NCBI GenBank assembly: GCA_016870515.1
Contig: VGBL01000017.1
Span: forward strand, 1 to 42,293
Length of the DNA: 42,293 bases
Source of the DNA: Actinomycetota bacterium
GTDB taxonomy: Bacteria; Actinomycetota; Actinomycetes; S36-B12
Direction of reading: 5' to 3'
Part shown: piece by piece, positions 20,934 through 29,903 of the stretch
Layout of the letters: every line of letters starts with the position of its first letter
How positions within the stretch are numbered: position 1 is the stretch's first letter
Position numbers and translations under genes: made by a program
Notes under the pieces: generated by a model
What the model was told of the DNA's origin: nothing
Database searches by the model: none
Seen by the model: only the letters and a program-made list of their open reading frames with translations

Positions 20934-22310
20934 TCAGGCATGGCGGCGCAGCAACGCGAGGTACATGCCGTCGGTGCCGTGGACGTGCGGCCAGAGCCGC
21001 AGTGCCGGCCCCTCGCCGAGGCCGGGTATCCCGGCAGGCACGAACGATCGAGCATCGATCCAGTCTAGATCGCCCCTTGACCGCATCACGTCGTCGACGA
21101 CCAGGTCGGTCTCGGCCAAATGCGGCGAGCAGGTCGCATAGGCGACGACTCCGCCAGGCCGGACCGCTTCGGCGCCGGCGGAGAGAAGCTCGCGCTGCAG
21201 CGGACCCAAAGCGGCCAGGTCGGCGGGGGTGCGCCGCCAGCGTGCCTCCGGGCGACGGCGCAGCGCGCCGAGCCCGGTGCACGGCGCATCGACGAGCACG
21301 CGATCAGCGCGACCAGCCACGATGGCCTCGCGCCCATCGCCGATGATCACCTCGTGTCGGTCGCTCATGCCCCTGCGCACGAGTTCGGCCCGGTGGCGGT
21401 GAGGCTCGACCGCGACGACTCGCGAGCCGCGCTGCTCAGCGAGGCCAGCGAGCAACGCTGCCTTGCCGCCGGGCCCGGCGCACAGATCGACCCACGTCTC
21501 ATCGCGGCCGTCGACATCGACAGCGGCGAGAGCGAGCGCGACGAGCTGGCTGCCCTCGTCCTGGATGGCGGCCCGGCCGTCGCGCACCGGCGCGAGATCC
21601 TCCGGTCGCCCCTGCTGCAGGATCGCGGCATACGGCGACCAGCGGGCCGGCGCCACACCCGGCGTCTGGCACAGCGTCGTCGCATCCATGCGGCCCGGGC
21701 GAGCGACCAGCGTCGGCCGCGCTGGGGCGTTGTCGGCATCGAGGAGCGCTCGCAGGGATGCGTCGTCGGCGCGCGGAGACGGCGGATGGGCGCTGAGTGC
21801 CTGGCTGAGAGCGCGCACGATCCACGCGGGATGCGACGTGGCAAGGGCGAGGTCCTCGACCGAGTCGCCGGGGGCCAAGCGCTCGACCCACGCGGCCAGA
21901 TCGCCGCCCTCGTCCACCCGGCGCAGCACGGCGTTGGCGAGCTTGGCCGGCCCCTCTCCCGCCACATCGCGGGCCAATGCCACAGATTCGGCCACCGCGG
22001 CATGCGGTGGCACGCGCATGGCGACGAGTTGGTGCGTGCCCATGCGCAGGACATCGAGGAGTCGGCCATCGAGGCGGTCGAGCGGACGATTGACGCAGGT
22101 CGACAGTATCGCGTCGTAAAGGCCCTGGCCTCGAAGCGTTCCGTAGGCGAGTTCGGTCGCCAGGGCCGCGTCACGCTGATCTAGGCGTGCCCCGGCAAGT
22201 ATCTGCGCCATCGCGATGTTGGCGTAGGCATCGTCGACGTGGACAGCATGGAGGAGGTCGTAGGCAGCGCCTCGAGGAGCCGTCCGACGCGAGCGTGACC
22301 GCGCGGTCAC
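20934..22310 (-). CDS. rsmB: 16S rRNA m5C967 methyltransferase (RsmB/Sun family)
   Basis: The 458-residue protein has a NusB-like RNA-binding domain (about 10-140) and a Rossmann methyltransferase domain. SAM-binding motif I is DLCAGPGGK at 275-283. Cys344 in DAPCTGLG and Cys394 in YATCSPH are the two cysteines used for m5C chemistry. The start is GTG 22310, overlapping the fmt stop as GTGA; the reading frame stays open to 22991, but that part is read-through of fmt in another frame. The order fmt-rsmB-rpe is common in actinobacteria. Confidence 0.95.
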   Translation of the reverse strand: MTARSRSRRTAPRGAAYDLLHAVHVDDAYANIAMAQILAGARLDQRDAALATELAYGTLRGQGLYDAILSTCVNRPLDRLDGRLLDVLRMGTHQLVAMRVPPHAAVAESVALARDVAGEGPAKLANAVLRRVDEGGDLAAWVERLAPGDSVEDLALATSHPAWIVRALSQALSAHPPSPRADDASLRALLDADNAPARPTLVARPGRMDATTLCQTPGVAPARWSPYAAILQQGRPEDLAPVRDGRAAIQDEGSQLVALALAAVDVDGRDETWVDLCAGPGGKAALLAGLAEQRGSRVVAVEPHRHRAELVRRGMSDRHEVIIGDGREAIVAGRADRVLVDAPCTGLGALRRRPEARWRRTPADLAALGPLQRELLSAGAEAVRPGGVVAYATCSPHLAETDLVVDDVMRSRGDLDWIDARSFVPAGIPGLGEGPALRLWPHVHGTDGMYLALLRRHA

Positions 22311-23227
22311 TCGAATGCCTCGCCCGGCTCGGGTCGCACACCGCGAGCCCAGGCGGCGGCGCTCATGGCTCGCTTTCCCTGGTACGTGACTTCGCCGAGG
22401 ACGACACAGCTCGTGCCGCTGCCCACCTCCACCCACGATTTGCCCGCCCTGATGGTGCCCGGCGATAGGTCGTCGCCGGAGGCGGGCACCACCGGGCCGA
22501 CCTTCAAGCGCTCGCCGCGGAACGTCGTCCACGCCCCGGGAGCCGGAGTGCATGCACGGACTAGTCGATCGATATGCGTCGCGCTGGCGGACCACGCGAT
22601 CCGCGCATCGGCCACCTCGAGCCTGGGGGCGTGGGAGCCTCCCACGGGCGGCTGCGGGGTGGGCTCGAGGGTGCCTGCGGCGATGGCGTCGATGGTCGAC
22701 ACGATCAGGTCGGCTCCGACGAGCGAGAGGCGCCGAAGGAGCTCTCCGGTGGTGTCGCGGTCTCCGACGGGCTCCTCGACACGAAGCAGGGTGGGACCGG
22801 TATCGAGGCCGGAGTCGAGAAGGAATGTTGTGGCACCTGTGCAGGTATCGCCATTGATGAGGGCATGCTGCACTGGTGCGGCACCGCGCCAGGCGGGAAG
22901 CAGCGAGAAGTGCAGGTTGACCCAGCCATGGGGCGGGATGTCGAGCGCCTCCGCAGGAATCAGGGCGCCGAAGGCCACGACCGGACAGCATTCCACCGAC
23001 AGGTCGGCGAGCCAGCGCGAGAATTCGGGGTCACGAGGCGAGCGCGTCGACATCGCGATGCCCAACTCCCCGGCCCGCTCGGCGACCGCACTGCGCACCG
23101 GATGGCGGCCGCGTCCCGCGACGGTGTCCGGACGCGTAAGGACCGCGGCCACCTCATGCGTCGAGGCCGCGAGCGCGTCGAGCGACGGCACCGCAGCCTG
23201 CGGGGTACCTGCAAAGAGCAGGCGCAT
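22307..23227 (-). CDS. fmt: Methionyl-tRNA formyltransferase
   Basis: Fmt formylates initiator Met-tRNA using 10-formyl-tetrahydrofolate. The 306-residue protein has the N-terminal hydrolase fold beginning MRLLFAGTPQAAVPSL. The catalytic set is Asn104, His106 in VNLHFSLLPAWRGAAPVQ and Asp142 in DSGLDTGP. A C-terminal OB-like tRNA-binding domain covers about 205-306. It lies three bases after def, so deformylase and formyltransferase are paired, as in many bacteria. Its stop overlaps the rsmB GTG. Confidence 0.97.
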   Translation of the reverse strand: MRLLFAGTPQAAVPSLDALAASTHEVAAVLTRPDTVAGRGRHPVRSAVAERAGELGIAMSTRSPRDPEFSRWLADLSVECCPVVAFGALIPAEALDIPPHGWVNLHFSLLPAWRGAAPVQHALINGDTCTGATTFLLDSGLDTGPTLLRVEEPVGDRDTTGELLRRLSLVGADLIVSTIDAIAAGTLEPTPQPPVGGSHAPRLEVADARIAWSASATHIDRLVRACTPAPGAWTTFRGERLKVGPVVPASGDDLSPGTIRAGKSWVEVGSGTSCVVLGEVTYQGKRAMSAAAWARGVRPEPGEAFE

Positions 23228-23230
23228 CGC

Positions 23231-23776
23231 TCACAGCCACCGGGCGGACACGGTGTGCGGGCTCACGCGCACCTCGGGCGGCTGCTCGCCGAACCACTCG
23301 GCCTCGCGAATGGCCTTCATGGCCACCTTGCGGGTCTCGGCATCCAGTCGATCCACGAAAAGAATGCCGTCGAGATGGTCGGTCTCATGCTGAAGGGCGC
23401 GGCCCAGGAGTTCGCTCCCCTCGACGACGACGGGCTCGCCGTGCTCGTTGAGGCCCTTGGCGACCACGCGCAAGGAGCGCTTCGTGTCAAACGCCAGGTC
23501 AGGGATCGACAGGCAGCCCTCCTCGCCGTCTTGCATCTCATCGGAGAGATCGAGCACGGGGTTGCACAGGTGTCCGAGCTGGTCATCAACCCACCAGGTG
23601 AACACTCGAAGCGATACGCCGATCTGCGGAGCCGCCAGGCCGCTGCCAGGTGCGTCGCGCATCGTGTCGGTGAGATCCTGGACAAGTTTGCGAAGCTCCT
23701 TGTCGAATGTTTCGACCAGAGCCGCAGGAGTGCGCAGCAGGGGATCGCCGAAGAGGCGGATGGGCTGGACGGCCAC
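23231..23776 (-). CDS. def: Peptide deformylase
   Basis: Def removes the N-formyl group from nascent proteins with an Fe or Zn ion. The 181-residue protein contains all three motifs: GSGLAAPQIG at 44-53, EGCLS with metal ligand Cys88, and QHETDHLDG with His130, catalytic Glu131 and His134. GTG 23776 is preceded by AAGGAG at six bases. It lies 39 bases after priA and directly ahead of fmt. Confidence 0.97.
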   Translation of the reverse strand: MAVQPIRLFGDPLLRTPAALVETFDKELRKLVQDLTDTMRDAPGSGLAAPQIGVSLRVFTWWVDDQLGHLCNPVLDLSDEMQDGEEGCLSIPDLAFDTKRSLRVVAKGLNEHGEPVVVEGSELLGRALQHETDHLDGILFVDRLDAETRKVAMKAIREAEWFGEQPPEVRVSPHTVSARWL

Positions 23777-23815
23777 GCGGGTCTCCTTCGAGTGAGACGG
23801 CCAGTCTAGGTGGGG

Positions 23816-25759
23816 TCAGTCCGATCCCCAGTCGAGCGGGTCGACCGCGAGAGCGAGGGGTTCGGGATCCTTGCGCGCGCTGCGCGTCGCGGCTATCGAA
23901 TGAAATGCCTCCGCCAGCGCATCGCCACCCGAGCGAGGCACCGTCACCAGCAAGCGCACGGCCTGGGGCGAGCGGCTCGCTCCTTCGCGATCAGCCACCG
24001 GCAGAGGCCCGCGCGTGCGGGCACCCGCCGGTAGGAGGTGGGCGGCCTCCCGCACCGCCGCCGCGCTGCCGGTCAGCGTCGCGGCTCGGACGGCGGGGGG
24101 CATCGAGAGGGCGACGCGCGCGGCGAGCTCGCGTTGGGCGAGCCAGCCGGGATCCCATCGAATGAGTGCCTGCACCAGCGGTGCCGCCGCATCTGCCGTG
24201 ACGATCACGGGCGCACCTGGGCGAGCCAGGGCCGCGGCACCGAACCACCGCCGCGCGGTCTCCTCCCCCGCGCGCAGCGCAACGCGCGACAGGTGCAGGT
24301 GCGCATCGAGAATGAGTACGCCGGCATAGCCGCCCGCGGCCACGGGTTCGGCCCCGGGAGTGGCCACGACCAGCGCGGGCTCATCGGGAACATCGACGCG
24401 TATGCGGTCACCTCCCGAGGTCACGACCGGCAGGCCGGGGAATGCGCGCCCGAGTTCTTCGGCCGTGCGCCGCGTGCCGATGGCGACGGCCCTCAGCCGG
24501 CCTGATGCGCAGGCGGAGCATCGCCAGTCAGGTGATGATGCACCGCACCACCGGCACGACGCAGCGGCACCGGTTGCGCCCAATGCCAGGGGCCCGGCGC
24601 ATGCTGAGCACCGGGCAGGTGCCCGGCACTCCTGGCAGGCAAGAGCGGGAACGTAGCCGCGACGGGCCACCTGGACGAGTACCGGGCCGTCGACGACCGC
24701 CTTCTTCGCGGCCTCCCAAGCCCGATGCGGCAGCCGAGCCGGCCCGGCATCGTGGGCAGAGTCATCGGACTGGACGCGCGGCGCGATGCGCCGGAGCAGG
24801 TCGCGTCGTGGCGTGAGTGCGGCCGCCCAGCGCGTCTCGATCCACAGTTGCGTCTCGCTGCTGCGCGTGAAGCCCGCCGAAACGAGAGCTGCACCGGTGA
24901 GGTTGGAGCGAAGCGCCAGGACTTCGCGGGCGTGCCAGCCGGGAGCGTGCGGCTCGCTGAGGGATTCGTCTGCGTCGTCCCACAGCAGCAGCAGGCCGGG
25001 ATGGACAACCGGCGCGAACGCTGCTGCCCGCGTGCCCAGCACGATACGGACACGACCGGTCAGGACCCGCAGGAACTCGGCATAGCGGCGTTGCGGGCCG
25101 AGGTCGGCGGAGAGCACGGCGTGATGCCCCGAGCCTAGGATCCGAGTGAGTGCGCGATCGACTCGCCCGAGATCGCGGGCATCGGGGACGACCAGGACGA
25201 CACCGTGATGGCGGGCGCCGAGTGCTGCGAGTTGAGCGAGCAGCATCGCCCAGTCGCCCGCCGGCTCGACCGCACCGGCGGGTGCGCAGGTGAGCACGCC
25301 GCGCCATCCGGTGTCGCCGTCGCGCACACGTCGAATGAGCGCCTCGCCGCCAAAGTAGGCGGACCATGCGGGCGACGGATCGATCTCGGGGACATCATCG
25401 GGCTCGGTGCTGGAGGACAGGATCGATGCCTCGGCCCGCGCGTGTCGCGGAGGCACCGCTGCCCGCAGGACGTCGGGGACGCATCCGGCGTATCGATCAG
25501 AGACAGCGCGACACAGGCTCAGCACCTCGGGCGTGAGCACCGGATAGGACGTCGTCACTCGCTGCAGCGGCTGCAGCCTGTGCTCGCTCGTCTCGGCGAG
25601 CTCGATGACATAAGCGTCGACCAGGCGCCCGGAGAAGCGCACGCGCACCCGGCTGCCGACGGTCAGGGTGCCGGCCAGCTTGTCGGGCACGGCGTAGTCG
25701 AAGACCCGATCGAGGTGTGCCAGCGGCACATCGACGATCACTCGCGCCACGGATTCCAC
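23816..25759 (-). CDS. priA: PriA-like replication restart protein lacking helicase motifs
   Basis: The 647-residue protein keeps the PriA architecture: 3'-DNA-binding domain (about 5-105, with RVFDYAVPDKLAGTLTVGSR), winged helix, ATPase lobes and eight zinc-binding cysteines (375, 378, 384, 387, 402, 405, 414, 417). The Walker A loop is gone: the place of GSGKT, after about residue 155, reads CAPAGAVEPAGDW. The DEAH box is DDAD at 261-264. Loss of these motifs is typical of actinobacterial PriA, which is therefore thought not to be a helicase. Its role may be as a primosome scaffold. It is followed by def-fmt-rsmB. Confidence 0.92.
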   Translation of the reverse strand: MESVARVIVDVPLAHLDRVFDYAVPDKLAGTLTVGSRVRVRFSGRLVDAYVIELAETSEHRLQPLQRVTTSYPVLTPEVLSLCRAVSDRYAGCVPDVLRAAVPPRHARAEASILSSSTEPDDVPEIDPSPAWSAYFGGEALIRRVRDGDTGWRGVLTCAPAGAVEPAGDWAMLLAQLAALGARHHGVVLVVPDARDLGRVDRALTRILGSGHHAVLSADLGPQRRYAEFLRVLTGRVRIVLGTRAAAFAPVVHPGLLLLWDDADESLSEPHAPGWHAREVLALRSNLTGAALVSAGFTRSSETQLWIETRWAAALTPRRDLLRRIAPRVQSDDSAHDAGPARLPHRAWEAAKKAVVDGPVLVQVARRGYVPALACQECRAPARCSACAGPLALGATGAAASCRWCGASSPDWRCSACASGRLRAVAIGTRRTAEELGRAFPGLPVVTSGGDRIRVDVPDEPALVVATPGAEPVAAGGYAGVLILDAHLHLSRVALRAGEETARRWFGAAALARPGAPVIVTADAAAPLVQALIRWDPGWLAQRELAARVALSMPPAVRAATLTGSAAAVREAAHLLPAGARTRGPLPVADREGASRSPQAVRLLVTVPRSGGDALAEAFHSIAATRSARKDPEPLALAVDPLDWGSD

Positions 25760-25832
25760 GAGCCGATCGTGCCAGCCGGGTATGACGACGCCCAGGGGTT
25801 ACCACGATGGACTCTCGAACCGGGAGGTATGC

Positions 25833-26071
25833 GTGAGCCGCCGCTTCGTGACCATGCCCCTTTGCGAGCCCGGGGCGAGCAGGTCAACGGCGTTCTGCGG
25901 TCGGGGCGTCGTCCTCGTCGCGATCGCCTCGGTCATGGCAATGGGGTTAGTCGCCTACTCCTCAGCACCCTCATCTCCGTCGCCGGCCAGCCGGTGCCCG
26001 TGCAGGAGTGGTTCATCGGGTCGTGGGGATTCATCGACTACGGTGAGCGGCCGCCGGCCGGGTCGACCTAG
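25833..26071 (+). pseudogene. Small plus-strand membrane protein gene with a probable frameshift
   Basis: This is the only plus-strand gene signal in the window, and it fills the 308-base gap between priA and metK. GTG 25833 has GGGAGG five bases upstream. The first 42 codons, to about 25958, have G or C in the third position in 37 cases and encode a hydrophobic segment, GVVLVAIASVMAMGLVAY. Coding character then moves to another frame: from 25961 the 36 codons before TAG 26069-26071 have 34 G/C third positions and read LSTLISVAGQPVPVQEWFIG and so on. One missing base near 25959 would join them into a protein of about 79 residues with one membrane span. Decay, sequencing error and programmed shift are all possible. 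Confidence 0.5.
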
Positions 26072-27264
26072 ACTCCCGCGGCGGCCTTCAACGCCTCGGC
26101 CCGGTCGGTAGCCTCCCACGTGAAGCCGGGCAGTTCTCGCCCGAAGTGGCCGTAGGCAGCCGTCGGACGGTAGACCGGGCGCAGTAGGTCGAGATCGCGG
26201 ATGATCGCCGCCGGACGCAGGTCGAATACCTCGAGCACCGCCTCCTGGATCCGCTCGTCGGGGAGTACGCCGGTGCCGAAGGTCTGGACGAAGAGCCCGA
26301 CCGGGTGCGCCTTGCCGATGGCATAGGCCACCTGCACCTCGCAGCGTTGCGCTAGCCCCGCGGCAACGACGTTCTTGGCCACCCAACGCATGGCATAGGC
26401 GGCTGAGCGATCCACCTTGGACGGATCCTTGCCCGAGAACGCCCCGCCGCCGTGACGGGCCATGCCGCCGTAGGTGTCAACAATGATCTTGCGACCGGTC
26501 AATCCGGCATCGCCCATCGGACCGCCGACCTCGAAGCGGCCGGTGGGGTTGACGAGCAGTCGGTAGCCATCGCTGGCAAGGTCGACCTGCTCGAGCACCG
26601 TATCGACCACGTGCTTGCGAACCTCGGGAGCGAGCTGGCTCACGAGATCGACGTCGGCTGCGTGCTGACTGGACACGACCACGGTGTCGATCCGCACCGG
26701 CTGGTCGTTGTCGTCGTACTCGATGGTGACCTGGGTCTTGCCGTCGGGCCGGAGATAGGGTAGGTGGCCGTCCTTGCGGACAGAGGTGAGTTGCTCCGCG
26801 AGGCGATGTGCCAGCTGGATCGGCAGCGGCATGAGACCGGGGGTCTCGTCGGTGGCATAGCCGAACATCAGCCCCTGGTCACCGGCGCCCTGACGGTCGA
26901 GCGGATCCCCGCTATGCCCTTCGCGCTCTTCGATGGCATCGTCCACCCCCTGGGCGATGTCTGGCGACTGCGCGCCGATGGACACCGAAATGCCGCACGA
27001 GTTGCCGTCGAATCCCTTGTCGGAGGAGTCGTATCCGATGTCACGCACGACGTCGCGAACGATGCCCATAACGTCAGCGAAGCCCTTGGTGGTGACCTCG
27101 CCAGCGACATGGACCTGGCCGGTCGTAAGCATCGTCTCGACGGCCACGCGGCTCGTGGGGTCCTGCCTCAGCAGGTCGTCGAGGATGGCATCGCTGATCT
27201 GATCAGCCATCTTGTCCGGGTGACCCTCGGTCACCGACTCCGACGTGAACAGTCGACGTGACAC
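26068..27264 (-). CDS. metK: S-adenosylmethionine synthetase
   Basis: MetK makes SAM from methionine and ATP. The start is GTG 27264, with GGAGG six bases upstream, giving 398 residues. Motifs are [20 protein letters not shown] at the N-terminus, [16 protein letters not shown], and the phosphate-binding [19 protein letters not shown]. The in-frame opening to 27339 runs through the leader and is rejected. A SAM-sensing riboswitch lies in the 172-base gap before the gene, so product feedback at the RNA level is expected. Its TAG shares CTAG with the stop of the convergent small gene. Confidence 0.98.
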   Translation of the reverse strand: MSRRLFTSESVTEGHPDKMADQISDAILDDLLRQDPTSRVAVETMLTTGQVHVAGEVTTKGFADVMGIVRDVVRDIGYDSSDKGFDGNSCGISVSIGAQSPDIAQGVDDAIEEREGHSGDPLDRQGAGDQGLMFGYATDETPGLMPLPIQLAHRLAEQLTSVRKDGHLPYLRPDGKTQVTIEYDDNDQPVRIDTVVVSSQHAADVDLVSQLAPEVRKHVVDTVLEQVDLASDGYRLLVNPTGRFEVGGPMGDAGLTGRKIIVDTYGGMARHGGGAFSGKDPSKVDRSAAYAMRWVAKNVVAAGLAQRCEVQVAYAIGKAHPVGLFVQTFGTGVLPDERIQEAVLEVFDLRPAAIIRDLDLLRPVYRPTAAYGHFGRELPGFTWEATDRAEALKAAAGV

Positions 27265-27292
27265 GAACTTCCTCCATCGTTGCGAGCGGGTA

Positions 27293-27404
27293 CCGCGCTT
27301 GCCGTCCGGGTGGATCGGCCGAGTCCTCACCCGGGGCACCCCACCACGCTCGCAGGGTTGCCGGCCAGCAAGCCGGGGCTACGCGCTGACGCTCATGACG
27401 CACA
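27293..27404 (-). promoter_or_regulatory. SAM-IV-type riboswitch upstream of metK
   Basis: The leader matches, from memory, the SAM-IV consensus of actinobacteria. In transcript order it has GTCATGAGCG (27399-27390), GCCCCGGCTTGCTGGCCGGC, AACCCT, GGTGGGGTGCCCCGGG, GTGAGGAC and downstream GGACGGCAAGCGCGG. GTC and GAC can close the P1 stem, and CCCCGG and CCGGC pieces make the internal helices. A TAGGGT hexamer at 27413-27408 could be the -10 box, placing the transcript start just before the aptamer. The element ends about 30 bases before the metK start codon. Family choice between SAM-IV and related SAM-I/IV forms is not certain. Confidence 0.85.
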
Positions 27405-27436
27405 CCGACCCTACCCGAAGCAAAGAGGGTACGGGG

Positions 27437-28645
27437 TCAGGGCAGGCGCTTGGCGACGGCGTCCCAGACGGCGTCGGCGAGAGCGTCCTTGCTGCCATGC
27501 GCATCGGCCACCACAGTCCCATCCACACCAAGGATTACGGCGTCGTTGATATCGGCGCCGAAGACGCGGCCTTCGGAGACGTCGTTGACCACGAGCAGGT
27601 CACAGCCCTTGCGGGCGAGTTTGGCGCGAGCGAGGGCCAGGAGTTCCTCCGGCGATGACGCGGTCTCGGCCGCGAACCCGACGATCACCTGGCCGGGTGC
27701 GCGCCGGGCCACGAGGTCGGCCAGGACGTCGGCATTGCGCACCAGCACGACCGGTGCGGGATCACTGCCGTCGTCGGACTTCTTGATCTTGCGATCTGCG
27801 TAGTCCGCGGGACGGAAATCCGCCACCGCCGCCGCCATCACCGCCACGTCGGCACCTGCGGACTGCCCGAGCATCACCGCGTGGAGTTCGGTCGCCGTGC
27901 CCACCCTCAACGTGCGTACGCCGGGAATCTCAGGAAGGTCGACATGCGCAGCCACGAGCACGACGTCAGCGCCGCGTGCGCGGGCCCTGCGCGCGAGTGC
28001 CCAGCCCTGTCGACCACTCGAGCGGTTGCCGAGGAACCGCACCGGGTCGAGGGGCTCGCGCGTGCCGCCGGCGGACACGACCACGCGGCGACCGGCCAGG
28101 TCGTGCGTCGCCCCTCCCGCGAGGATGTCACCGACGACCTGGGCCAGTTCGGCGGGCTCGGGGAGGCGCCCCGGCCCGGAATCCGCGCCAGTCAGACGGC
28201 CGACAGCCGGGTCGAGGACCGTTACGCCGCGAGCACGCAGGGTGGCGACATTGGTCTGGGTGGCGGGGTGGTGCCACATCTCGGTATGCATCGCGGGAGC
28301 CATGATCACCGGGCAGGCAGCGGTGAGCAATGAGGTCGTCAGGAGGTCGTCGGCGATTCCCGCGGCTGCGCGGGCGAGTGTGTTGGCGGTCGCGGGGGCA
28401 ACGATAACGACGTCGGCCCATCGCCCGAGTTGCACATGCTGCACGCCAGGAACGTCGTCCCAGACTTCAGTGGTGACCGGATGACCGGAGAGGGCCTCCC
28501 AGGTGGGAGTGCCGACGAAGCGAAGAGCTGATTCAGTGGGAACAACGCGCACGTCGTGGCCTTCTTCGCGCAAGAGCCTCAGGAGGCTGCACGCCTTGTA
28601 GGCGGCGATACCTCCTGACACGCCCAGGAGGACGCGCGAGGTCAG
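27437..28645 (-). CDS. coaBC: Bifunctional phosphopantothenoylcysteine decarboxylase / synthetase
   Basis: CoaBC makes 4'-phosphopantetheine for coenzyme A. The 402-residue protein has the flavin-binding CoaC half (about 1-190: [10 protein letters not shown], catalytic His70 in [31 protein letters not shown]) and the CoaB half ([36 protein letters not shown]). The family motif PxMNxxMW has His in place of Asn (PAMHTEMW), which I recall in other actinobacteria. No ATG, GTG or TTG precedes the conserved start; CTG 28645, overlapping the rpoZ stop as CTGA, is the best candidate. Further in-frame sequence to 28993 is rpoZ in another frame. Confidence 0.93.
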   Translation of the reverse strand: MTSRVLLGVSGGIAAYKACSLLRLLREEGHDVRVVPTESALRFVGTPTWEALSGHPVTTEVWDDVPGVQHVQLGRWADVVIVAPATANTLARAAAGIADDLLTTSLLTAACPVIMAPAMHTEMWHHPATQTNVATLRARGVTVLDPAVGRLTGADSGPGRLPEPAELAQVVGDILAGGATHDLAGRRVVVSAGGTREPLDPVRFLGNRSSGRQGWALARRARARGADVVLVAAHVDLPEIPGVRTLRVGTATELHAVMLGQSAGADVAVMAAAVADFRPADYADRKIKKSDDGSDPAPVVLVRNADVLADLVARRAPGQVIVGFAAETASSPEELLALARAKLARKGCDLLVVNDVSEGRVFGADINDAVILGVDGTVVADAHGSKDALADAVWDAVAKRLP

Positions 28646-28956
28646 CTGAAGTCCTCGTCTGCCGAGACTGAGTAGTCGACGCTCACGACCTCGAGGGCGG
28701 GGTCGAAGGGCTCGGAGGTGAGCAGGCCGGCGTCGATCTCGCGCATCGCGATGGACAGCGGCTTCTCCTGCACGTGCGTCTCCACCAGGGGTCCGACGTA
28801 CTCCAGCAGCCCCTCGCCCAGTTGGGAGTAGTAGGCGTTGATCTGACGGGCGCGCTTGGCCGCGTAGATGACCAGCGAGTACTTGGAGTCGGACTTGTTG
28901 AGCAGGTCGTCGATAGGCGGGTAGGTGATGCCCTCGGGGCGCACGGAGCCGGACAT
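28642..28956 (-). CDS. rpoZ: RNA polymerase omega subunit
   Basis: Omega wraps the beta-prime C-terminus and aids polymerase assembly. The 104-residue protein starts [20 protein letters not shown] and carries the conserved [20 protein letters not shown] segment at about 22-42. The actinobacterial-type C-terminal extension ([16 protein letters not shown] and an acidic tail) follows. AAAGG stands about eight bases before ATG 28956. It is in its usual place between gmk and coaBC. Confidence 0.97.
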   Translation of the reverse strand: MSGSVRPEGITYPPIDDLLNKSDSKYSLVIYAAKRARQINAYYSQLGEGLLEYVGPLVETHVQEKPLSIAMREIDAGLLTSEPFDPALEVVSVDYSVSADEDFS

Positions 28957-29025
28957 GAGACGACCTTTCGCGTGGCAGGGCCGCCCTCGGCAACCCGTGG
29001 CGCCAGACTTGGCACCTATAGCAGT

Positions 29026-29574
29026 CTACCCGGTCAGCAGGCCCACGATCTCCTCGGCGGCCAGTGGCACCGAGTCATTGACCACGCTCACGTCGAACTC
29101 TCCCTCGGCGGCCAGCTCGACCCTGGCCGTCTCGAGCCGGCGAGCGATATCCGCAGGGGCCTCTGTCGCGCGACCGCTGAGCCGGTCGACCAGGACCTCC
29201 CAGGACGGCGGGGACAGGAAGACCTGCAGGGCATCGGGCGCACTGCTGCGCACCTGGCGGGCGCCCTGGAGTTCGATCTCCACGATCACCGGACGCCCGG
29301 CCGCGAGCGACTCGCGCACCGGTACGGCCGGCGTGCCGTAGAGGTTGCCCGCGAATTCCGCCCACTCGAGGAGTTCGCCACCGGCGATCATGCGCTCGAA
29401 CTCCGCGGGATCGATGAAGTGGTAGTGGACGCCATCGATCTCACCAGGGCGAGGGGCCCGTGTGGTGACTGACACGGAGACATCGATCGCCGGGTGATTG
29501 GTGCGTAGATAATCGACCACGCTCGACTTGCCGACACCGGACGGTCCAGACAGGACCATGAGCCGGCCGGTCAA
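29026..29574 (-). CDS. gmk: Guanylate kinase
   Basis: Gmk converts GMP to GDP. With TTG 29574 the protein has 182 residues, the normal length. The P-loop is [11 protein letters not shown] near 8-18. Nucleotide-binding and lid motifs [20 protein letters not shown] and [13 protein letters not shown] are present. The TTG overlaps the mihF stop (TTGA); an ATG five codons later (29559) is a less attractive alternative because it would trim the first strand. The reading frame extends to 29661 through mihF but is not kinase-like. The mihF-gmk-rpoZ order is characteristic of actinobacteria. Confidence 0.95.
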   Translation of the reverse strand: MTGRLMVLSGPSGVGKSSVVDYLRTNHPAIDVSVSVTTRAPRPGEIDGVHYHFIDPAEFERMIAGGELLEWAEFAGNLYGTPAVPVRESLAAGRPVIVEIELQGARQVRSSAPDALQVFLSPPSWEVLVDRLSGRATEAPADIARRLETARVELAAEGEFDVSVVNDSVPLAAEEIVGLLTG

Positions 29575-29903
29575 CGTCGGCCCTGCCGGGTCTCTCGCAG
29601 GATGCCGGCCACCTGGTGCTCCCCGAGCCCCCGCAGGCGGCGCGACGAAGCGATCGAGCATCGGTCGAGCACATCGGCGGCGCGGACAGGGCCGATGCCC
29701 GGCAGCGACTCGAGGAGGTCGGTGACGCGCATGCGACCGATCACTGGGTCAATGAGCCGGTCGCCCAGGACCGCGTCAATGGTGAGCGCACCCGTGCGGA
29801 GCTCTTGCTTGACCTGCGCGCGACGCTGGCGGGCGATGAGCGCCTGGTCGCGTCCGCGGGCTCGCGCGTCGGCATCCAACCCCGGCGCTGACTCACCGGC
29901 CAC
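29571..29903 (-). CDS. mihF: Actinobacterial integration host factor (mIHF)
   Basis: mIHF is a small nucleoid-associated protein of actinobacteria, unrelated to the IHF of proteobacteria; it bends DNA and is essential in mycobacteria. From GTG 29903 it has 110 residues, close to the 105 of the mycobacterial protein. The N-terminal helix is basic ([20 protein letters not shown]). The helix-hairpin-helix core [17 protein letters not shown] and the [10 protein letters not shown] segment match the family. The start overlaps pyrF by 11 bases. The frame stays open to 30044 inside pyrF, without mIHF character. Confidence 0.93.
   Translation of the reverse strand: MAGESAPGLDADARARGRDQALIARQRRAQVKQELRTGALTIDAVLGDRLIDPVIGRMRVTDLLESLPGIGPVRAADVLDRCSIASSRRLRGLGEHQVAGILRETRQGRR

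Noticed and set aside
22311-22991. Long N-terminal extension of RsmB
   Set aside because: The extra 227 residues are fmt read in another frame; GTG 22310 at the GTGA overlap gives the family length.
28646-28993. N-terminal extension of CoaBC
   Set aside because: The added residues are rpoZ in another frame and do not resemble CoaC, even though this means accepting a CTG start.
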